The notes below the pieces were generated by a model. The model was not told the origin of the DNA, did not search any database, and saw only the letters and a program-made list of their open reading frames with translations. Shown here one piece after another: positions 6,725-11,881 of a DNA stretch of 11,881 bases (the first letter of the stretch is position 1; the number at the start of each line of letters is the position of its first letter). The DNA is taken from positions 1-11,881 of the forward strand of contig JAFYJX010000035.1 of assembly GCA_017537905.1 (NCBI GenBank). Direction: 5' to 3'. A program made the translations under genes and the position numbers. This stretch comes from Clostridiales bacterium. Lineage in GTDB: Bacteria; Bacillota_A; Clostridia; Saccharofermentanales; Saccharofermentanaceae.

Positions 6725-7684
6725 TTACATCATTGAACGGATAATATCGTTAAGCTGGGCGATCTTTATAGTTCTGCTCCAGGGCATTTCGGGCGCCTGG
6801 ATAAGTCCTTTCGAAATTGCATCTGCGCAGGATTCGAATTCGTAAACATATCCCTTGATATAGTCCTCATCTGCTTCGGCCTCATCTAAGAGAACATCAT
6901 CAGCGGAATAAAGAGCGATCTTTCTGTAGTTGTTGATATTGTTAAGCTTGATCTTACCCTTCTCACCGGTGATCACGCCGTCTTTATCGGTGTTGGCACA
7001 CATAGTGACATAGAAATTGCCTAAGATGGCGCCGTCATCAGTCTCTACGCTGTATGTCGTATCATGGTCTATTCCGGCCGAGTCTTTTCTCGCAAATACC
7101 CTGGATACCTTAATGTCGTTACCCATAAACGAGAGCGCGAAGTTTGTCGTGTAAACACCTAAGTCCAGGTAGCTTCCGCCGCCTAATACGGTGCTGTTAA
7201 GTCTCGGAACGCTCTCTATGTCGTATCCTAAGTTCGCGGTCACATACTTGACCTGTCCGATCCTTCCCTTTTCGATCCACTCCAGTGCTGTCTTATGGAG
7301 CGGAAGATAAGATGTCCACATAGCTTCAGCGACGAATACGCCTCTGTTCTTCGCTTCAAAGAAGATGCTGTCAGCTTCGGCCCTGCTCATTGCGAAAGGC
7401 TTCTCGATAAGGACGTTCTTATATTCCTTGATGCACAGGATCGCATGTTCATAGTGATATGTGTTGGGTGTTGCAATATAAACGAGGTCGATATCAGGAG
7501 ATTTTACGAGCTTCTCATAGCCTGTGAAGACCTTGGCATCAGGACAGTGGGCAGCAGCAAACTTCTTGGCCTTGGCCCTTTCTCTGGATGCTACGCCTTC
7601 AATTACGACCTTCTTGTTGCCCTTAAGACTGTCTGCTACTTTTGCAGCAATCGTTCCGCAACCTAAGATACCGACTCTCAGCAT
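6725..7684 (-). CDS. Gfo/Idh/MocA-family NAD(P)-dependent oxidoreductase
   Basis: A 319-residue dehydrogenase with an N-terminal Rossmann fold (GILGCGTIA at 5-13) and the cofactor-proximal YIATPNTYHYEHA. The family's EKPFA (94-98) carries the catalytic Lys95. In the C-terminal substrate domain, GGGSYLDLGVY (168-178) holds the conserved Asp/Tyr pair. The pattern is closest to the subgroup related to dihydrodiol dehydrogenases and sugar dehydrogenases; the actual substrate cannot be read from sequence. ATG 7684 has AGAGG seven bases upstream. It is the first gene of the long minus-strand operon and has its own strong promoter. Its metabolic link to the following queT is not obvious, so the linkage may just be shared transcription. 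Confidence 0.9.
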   Translation of the reverse strand: MLRVGILGCGTIAAKVADSLKGNKKVVIEGVASRERAKAKKFAAAHCPDAKVFTGYEKLVKSPDIDLVYIATPNTYHYEHAILCIKEYKNVLIEKPFAMSRAEADSIFFEAKNRGVFVAEAMWTSYLPLHKTALEWIEKGRIGQVKYVTANLGYDIESVPRLNSTVLGGGSYLDLGVYTTNFALSFMGNDIKVSRVFARKDSAGIDHDTTYSVETDDGAILGNFYVTMCANTDKDGVITGEKGKIKLNNINNYRKIALYSADDVLLDEAEADEDYIKGYVYEFESCADAISKGLIQAPEMPWSRTIKIAQLNDIIRSMM

Positions 7685-7723
7685 ATCTTTACCTCTTAAT
7701 TATAATATTTAAGCAACTCTCTA

Positions 7724-7752
7724 ATTGTATTGAGGGTTAGGAGGTGTGTCAA
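7724..7752 (-). promoter_or_regulatory. Strong sigma-A-type promoter of the oxidoreductase-queT operon
   Basis: On the minus strand a consensus TTGACA (7747-7752) is followed by exactly 17 bases and TACAAT (7724-7729). Transcription would start near 7717, leaving about 30 bases of leader, too short for a riboswitch. A second TATAAT lies at 7699-7704 but lacks a matching -35. Confidence 0.8.
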
Positions 7753-7766
7753 TCTATGAATTGAAC

Positions 7767-7800
7767 AAGCCTTATCTTATAGACAATAAGGCCTTATTGT
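7767..7800. repeat. 18-bp perfect palindrome and overlapping inverted repeat in a divergent intergenic region
   Basis: ACAATAAGGCCTTATTGT at 7783-7800 is an exact palindrome. An overlapping alternative hairpin pairs GCCTTAT (7769-7775) with ATAAGGC (7786-7792), and a T-rich stretch (7798-7809) follows. The element lies between the leftward promoter and the rightward exporter gene, 30 bases upstream of the TTGACA box. A dimeric-regulator operator or an attenuator for the exporter gene are both possible. I found no convincing rightward promoter; TTGAAC (7761-7766) is a candidate -35 but its -10 (CAATAA) is poor. Confidence 0.6.
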
Positions 7801-7840
7801 TTTATTTTTATTGCTAAAGATTTCGAAAAGAGAACGGCCA

Positions 7841-8758
7841 GTGACTATCGGTTTTTTGAACAAGTTATCACCCAGAAAGAGAGGCATCGTATACCTCCTT
7901 TTGTCGTCTTTTGCTTTTGCATGCATGGCTCTGTTCATCAATCTCGCAGGGGATATGCCGGTATTCCAGAAGGCATTTTTCAGAAACCTCGTCGCGATCG
8001 TAATGTCCTATACGATCCTTGCGAGATCCCCTGAAAAATTCAAGATAAAGAAAGCTTCTTTTCCCTATGTTTTCATGCGTGCATTTTTCGGCACGATAAG
8101 CGTTATCTGCAACTTCTACGCGATATCTGCCACGAACATGTCCGATGCCATGATGCTCAACAAGCTCTCGCCTTTCTTTGCGATGCTGACTTCGATAATA
8201 ATCCTTAAGGAAGCTGCTGACGGTTTCCAGTGGGCCTGCATCCTCACAGCGATCGCAGGCGCGGTATTTGTCGTAAAACCGTCTTTCCTGTTTGGAAATA
8301 TGGGCGTTTCGGGAGATAATCTCTTTCCTTTGGCAATTGCCCTTGTCGGAGGCATCTTTGCCGGGATCGCTTATGCATTCTTAAGAAAAGCAACGGTCAA
8401 AGGCGAAAGAGGGATCATTGTAGTCGCGTTCTTTTCGACATTCTCATGCGTCGCCCTGATCCCGTTCATTATCGTCACATATCAGCCTATAACATGGCTT
8501 CAGTTTTTCTACTGCTGCATGACCGGCGTGGCAGCATGCTTCGGGCAGTTATTCATTACTTCCGCATATTCCGCATGCCCCGCGAAAGAAATATCGATAT
8601 ACGACTATTCGACCGTAATCTTTACGGCTCTGTTGGGTCTCATATTCTTAGCAGAGATTCCGGATGTGATAAGCATAATCGGATACGTCATAATCATCGG
8701 CGCATCCGTTATGAATTATCTTTATAACAACGGTTACTTCAAATTCAGAAAATCCTGA
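7841..8758 (+). CDS. EamA-family (DMT superfamily) transporter
   Basis: A membrane protein of about 305 residues with roughly ten hydrophobic segments arranged as two EamA repeats: the first begins at RGIVYLLLSSFAFACMALF, the second after the middle loop at LFPLAIALVGGIFAGIAYAF. FRNLVAIVMSY and MLNKLSPFFAMLTSIIILKE are typical of drug/metabolite transporters that export metabolites or amino-acid-like compounds; the substrate is unknown. The start is uncertain. GTG 7841 has a weak purine-rich site (AAGAGAA) six bases upstream, and an in-frame TTG at 7811 would add ten residues but has no ribosome site. The gene stands alone on this strand, and its last 25 bases overlap the end of the convergent HAD gene. 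Confidence 0.87.
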   Translation: MTIGFLNKLSPRKRGIVYLLLSSFAFACMALFINLAGDMPVFQKAFFRNLVAIVMSYTILARSPEKFKIKKASFPYVFMRAFFGTISVICNFYAISATNMSDAMMLNKLSPFFAMLTSIIILKEAADGFQWACILTAIAGAVFVVKPSFLFGNMGVSGDNLFPLAIALVGGIFAGIAYAFLRKATVKGERGIIVVAFFSTFSCVALIPFIIVTYQPITWLQFFYCCMTGVAACFGQLFITSAYSACPAKEISIYDYSTVIFTALLGLIFLAEIPDVISIIGYVIIIGASVMNYLYNNGYFKFRKS

Positions 8759-9396
8759 ACGTCCTTTAACGAAGGCAGAATAACGTCTGCTAATCCCTTC
8801 ATCTCATCATCAGGCTGGATGATGTCAGGAACCATGATCGTATAAAGGCCTGAAGCCTTGCATGACCTCACTCCGTTAAATGAATCCTCTAATCCTACGC
8901 CCTCTTCAGGTTTTACGCCCAGGGCTTCACAGGCAAGTAAGAAGATCTCCGGATCGGGTTTTGATCTTGTGACCTGATCACCTGTTACCAATGCGTCGAA
9001 AAACGGGAGCGCTCCCAAGGGGCCCATCTGAGATGTGACTTCTTCCCTTGAAGATGAAGATGCAATCGCAAGCTTCATGCCCGCTCTCTTCATTGCGCTT
9101 AAAAGCTCAATCGTATGAGGCTTTAACGGCACCTTGCCGTTATCTGCCAGTTCATTGTAGATAACGCGGAGTTCTCTCTCATAAGGCTCGCCGGGTTCAC
9201 CGTAGACTCTCTTAAACTCATCTACCGTTGCCTGCTTATTCTTGCCGATAACGCTGATTCCGTATGTGCGGATGTCGGCAAAGCCGTACTTATCGCCTAA
9301 TTGCTCCCAAATGGATAGGACTGTCCTCTCTGAATCGAGGATCAGTCCGTCCATATCGAAAATTGCTGCTTTAAAAGTTCTGATATTCTTCTCCAT
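8734..9396 (-). CDS. HAD-superfamily phosphatase (beta-phosphoglucomutase-like)
   Basis: The 220-residue protein has all four HAD motifs: FDMDG with nucleophile Asp14 and Asp16, the motif II serines at 113-116 (IASSSS), Lys146 in RSKPDPEIF, and Glu170-Asp171 in LEDSFNG. The helical cap between motifs I and II gives the subfamily I layout of beta-phosphoglucomutase-like and sugar-phosphate phosphatases. The substrate cannot be deduced. ATG 9396 is preceded by GGAGG (9401-9405), only four bases away, and shares one base with the TGA of the carB-dapF frame (TGATG), so its translation is coupled to that gene. Its 3' end overlaps the exporter gene by 25 bases tail to tail. Confidence 0.9.
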   Translation of the reverse strand: MEKNIRTFKAAIFDMDGLILDSERTVLSIWEQLGDKYGFADIRTYGISVIGKNKQATVDEFKRVYGEPGEPYERELRVIYNELADNGKVPLKPHTIELLSAMKRAGMKLAIASSSSREEVTSQMGPLGALPFFDALVTGDQVTRSKPDPEIFLLACEALGVKPEEGVGLEDSFNGVRSCKASGLYTIMVPDIIQPDDEMKGLADVILPSLKDVQDFLNLK

Positions 9397-11881
9397 CAGA
9401 CCTCCATGGATCCTTCGAAAACCTTGGCGCAGTTGCCTGTCATGTAGACAGTATCATCTGTGTAGTTGATGATGAGGTCGCCGCCCTTAAGGATTACCCT
9501 GATGTCTTCGCCCTTCTTGCAGAAGCCGTTCTCGCAGGCTGCGACTACCGTTGCGCATGCGCCTGTGCCGCAGGCCATCGTCTCGCCGGAGCCTCTCTCC
9601 CATACTCTCATCTTGAGTGTATGTTCATCGATGACTTTAACGAACTCTGTGTTGACTCTCTCAGGGAAGATGTCAGTCGAATATTCGAACTTGGGTCCTA
9701 TGGTGTTGAGGTCCAAAACATCAACGAGATCAGTGAACACAACGGCATGAGGGTTGCCCATTGATACCGCAGTAATGTTATATTGATCGCCGTCTATATT
9801 TACAGGAACGTTGATTGCTTTGTCTCCCGGGAGCGTGCAGGGGATCTTTGCAGGAACAAGTTCTGCCTTGCCCATGTCGACCTTAACTCTTGCTACAACA
9901 CCGCCAAGTGTCATGAGCTCAAGCGTCTTGATGCCGCTCTTTGTCTCGATCTTCATGTGTCTCTTCTTGTGGCCGCGCTCATCGTACATATACTTTGCAA
10001 CGCATCTTATCGCGTTACCGCACATCATGCCCTCTGAACCATCGAGATTGAACATGATCATTCTGCAGTCAGCGACCTTTGAAGGAGCGATCAACACGAT
10101 ACCGTCACCGCCGACACCGAAGTGTCTGTCGCTCATGTAGACTGACAATGATTCAGGTGAAGATACCATGCTCTCCATACAGTCGATGTAGATATAATCG
10201 TTGCCTGCGCCCTGCATCTTGATGAAGTTGATCTTCCTTCTCTTGTCACGCATGTTGTTGATATCAACGAGCTCCGTGTTGATCTCGGAGAAGTGGCTCA
10301 TGAGTGAGTCAGCAAGAGCGTCTGCGGTATCGATAGCCGTAAGGCAGGGGATTCCGAGCATGACTGCTCTTCTTCTGAGCTTAACGGAGTCTCTGGCAGG
10401 AAGTCTTCCCTTTGCTGATGTCGAGATGATGTAATTGATCTTGCCGCTCTCGATCAGGGACATCGTGTTATTCTCATCGGACTCGTGGATCTTCGATACT
10501 GCGGTGACTTCCATTCCGGCCTGTCTTAGTGCCTCAGCCGTACCGTGTGTAGCATAGAGCTTGAAGCCCATGATATCGAACTTCTTTGCAATCTCCACGA
10601 TTTCCATCTTGTCGGAATTTCTGACTGTGATGAATACGCCGCCGCGCTTGTACATCTTGTATCCTGCAGCTACGAGACCCTTGTACAAAGCTTCGGAGAG
10701 GTTTCTGCCGACGCCTAATACTTCGCCCGTGGACTTCATTTCAGGTCCGAGCTGTGTATCAACGTCCGTGAGCTTCTCGAATGAGAATACCGGAACCTTA
10801 ACTGCCGTATAAGGAGACTGTCTGTAGAAGCCTGTGCCGTAATCCATATCAGCGAGCTTTGTTCCGAGGCTTACTTCGATGGCAACGTCTACCATCGGGA
10901 TACCCGTAACCTTGCTCATGTAAGGAACTGTTCTCGATGCTCTCGGATTGACCTCGATTACATAGATCCTGTTGTCCTTTACGATGTACTGGATATTTAC
11001 GATACCTGTCGACTTAAGTCCGTCGCAGAGAGCGATCGTGGTATCGGCGAGCTTCTTGTACATATCGTCGTAGATGTGCTTTGCAGGATACATAGCGATA
11101 GAGTCGCCTGAGTGGATTCCCGCACGCTCAACGTGCTCCATAAGGCCCGGGATAAGGACATCCTTGCCGTCGTAGATCGCATCGACTTCGATCTCCTTAC
11201 CCTGGATGTACTTGTCGATGAGGACAGGGTTCTCGATGCCCTGGGCTAAGATGATCCTCATGTACTCGTTAACGTCTTCGTCGTTGAAGGCTATTATCAT
11301 GTTCTGACCGCCAAGGACGTAAGAAGGTCTTAAGAGTACAGGATATTCGAGTGTGTTTGCTGCCTTCAGGGCTTCATCCAATGTGAGGACGGAGAATCCC
11401 TTAGGTCTTGCGATTCCGAGGCGCTCGAGAAGCGCATCGAATCTCTCACGGTCTTCTGCCATATCGATGGAATCAGCAGAAGTGCCTATGATGTTGATAT
11501 TGTTCTCTGATAATGTTTTCGTGAGCTTGATGGCTGTCTGGCCGCCGAATGCTACGACTACGCCGAAAGGATTTTCCTGATGAACGATATTCATCACGTC
11601 TTCAGGTGTAAGAGGCTCGAAATAGAGTCTGTCGCCTGTGTCGAAGTCAGTGGATACTGTCTCGGGGTTATTGTTTACGATAACAACTCTGTAGCCCAGA
11701 TCTCTTAATGCATGTACGCAGTGAACAGCCGCATAGTCGAACTCGATTCCCTGGCCGATACGGATCGGGCCTGAACCGAATACGATTACTGTCTGCTTGT
11801 CCTTATCGCCTGCCTTCTCGAAATCAGCTTCATTCTCGCCGCCTTCTTCAGGTCTGTTGAATGTCGCATAGAAGTAAGGCG
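9396..11881 (-). CDS. CarB-DapF fusion: carbamoyl-phosphate synthase large chain (C-terminal half) joined to diaminopimelate epimerase; 5' end outside the window
   Basis: One frame runs without a stop from the window edge (first full codon at 11879) to TGA at 9396-9398, giving 827 visible residues. The first 542 match the second half of CarB: SGPIRIGQGIEFDY, NNNPETVSTDF, the second ATP-grasp domain (RPSYVLGGQNM, KEIEVDAIYDG, EVNPRASRTVPY), then the MGS-like allosteric domain (KLYATHGTAEALR, TSAKGR), ending ELVDINNM. From Met at 10253 the remaining 285 residues are a complete DapF: KMQGAGNDYIYID, HFGVGGDGIV, catalytic Cys78 in MCGNAIRC, and Cys228 in ACGTGACA (DapF numbering). The junction is direct, with no extra linker domain. 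The internal ATG has no usable ribosome site (nearest GGAG is 18 bases away). CarB works with a CarA glutaminase to make carbamoyl phosphate for pyrimidines and arginine; DapF makes meso-DAP for lysine and cell wall. An Met at 11597 is internal, not a start. Confidence 0.93.
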   Translation of the reverse strand, partial: PYFYATFNRPEEGGENEADFEKAGDKDKQTVIVFGSGPIRIGQGIEFDYAAVHCVHALRDLGYRVVIVNNNPETVSTDFDTGDRLYFEPLTPEDVMNIVHQENPFGVVVAFGGQTAIKLTKTLSENNINIIGTSADSIDMAEDRERFDALLERLGIARPKGFSVLTLDEALKAANTLEYPVLLRPSYVLGGQNMIIAFNDEDVNEYMRIILAQGIENPVLIDKYIQGKEIEVDAIYDGKDVLIPGLMEHVERAGIHSGDSIAMYPAKHIYDDMYKKLADTTIALCDGLKSTGIVNIQYIVKDNRIYVIEVNPRASRTVPYMSKVTGIPMVDVAIEVSLGTKLADMDYGTGFYRQSPYTAVKVPVFSFEKLTDVDTQLGPEMKSTGEVLGVGRNLSEALYKGLVAAGYKMYKRGGVFITVRNSDKMEIVEIAKKFDIMGFKLYATHGTAEALRQAGMEVTAVSKIHESDENNTMSLIESGKINYIISTSAKGRLPARDSVKLRRRAVMLGIPCLTAIDTADALADSLMSHFSEINTELVDINNMRDKRRKINFIKMQGAGNDYIYIDCMESMVSSPESLSVYMSDRHFGVGGDGIVLIAPSKVADCRMIMFNLDGSEGMMCGNAIRCVAKYMYDERGHKKRHMKIETKSGIKTLELMTLGGVVARVKVDMGKAELVPAKIPCTLPGDKAINVPVNIDGDQYNITAVSMGNPHAVVFTDLVDVLDLNTIGPKFEYSTDIFPERVNTEFVKVIDEHTLKMRVWERGSGETMACGTGACATVVAACENGFCKKGEDIRVILKGGDLIINYTDDTVYMTGNCAKVFEGSMEV

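Noticed and set aside
7699..7704. Second TATAAT on the minus strand as the main oxidoreductase promoter
   Set aside because: No reasonable -35 lies 16-18 bases upstream, whereas TTGACA-17-TACAAT just upstream is near consensus.
8708..8736. Possible terminator hairpin CCGTT...AACGG at the end of the exporter gene
   Set aside because: The pairing is short, has mismatches, lies inside coding sequence and is not followed by a T-run on either strand.
9396..11597. Treating Met at 11597 as the start of a separate protein
   Set aside because: The frame is open and clearly CarB-like all the way to the window edge (SGPIRIGQGIEFDY, NNNPETVSTDF), so this Met is internal.

Overview
This window looks like core chromosome from a Gram-positive anaerobe of the Clostridia type. 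The basis is the family mix: LL-DAP aminotransferase (DapL), a clostridial-style Mrp ATPase with a Cys-rich N-terminus, a QueT transporter, a CmpB-type membrane protein, non-mevalonate IspD/IspF, a Cys-lipoprotein, AGGAGG ribosome sites and sigma-A-like promoters. I see no mobile element, CRISPR array, rRNA or tRNA, and would not name a genus.

Layout. Positions 2-178 hold the 3' end of dapL, followed by an intrinsic terminator, a two-copy 61-bp-period AT-rich repeat and an extended -10 promoter. This promoter drives radA and ispD on the + strand. ispD ends at a bidirectional terminator shared with an operon coming the other way. From 7.7 kb down to 2.7 kb the minus strand carries one close-packed run: Gfo/Idh/MocA oxidoreductase, queT, RsmC/YbxB-like methyltransferase, CmpB-like membrane protein, mrp, a thioredoxin-fold lipoprotein and ispF. 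It has a strong promoter at the front (TTGACA-17-TACAAT) and a second (TTGAAA-17-TATAAT) inside the end of the CmpB-like gene, which should drive mrp-lipoprotein-ispF separately. A single EamA-family exporter gene runs rightwards at 7.8-8.8 kb and overlaps the end of a HAD phosphatase gene tail to tail. The right end (9396 to the edge, minus strand) is one uninterrupted reading frame joining the C-terminal half of CarB to a complete diaminopimelate epimerase (DapF).

How the genes relate. DapL at the left edge makes LL-diaminopimelate, and the DapF part at the right edge epimerises it to meso-DAP for lysine and peptidoglycan. IspD and IspF are two steps of the MEP isoprenoid pathway, placed convergently rather than in tandem. 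QueT (queuosine precursor uptake) and the RsmC-like enzyme both relate to RNA modification. Mrp is an Fe-S carrier ATPase.

The most notable points are the CarB-DapF fusion, the divergent IspF, the tandem palindromic repeat upstream of radA, and the lipoprotein with a thioredoxin fold that lacks the CXXC. I found no convincing new defence or mobile system. The rest reads as ordinary housekeeping DNA.
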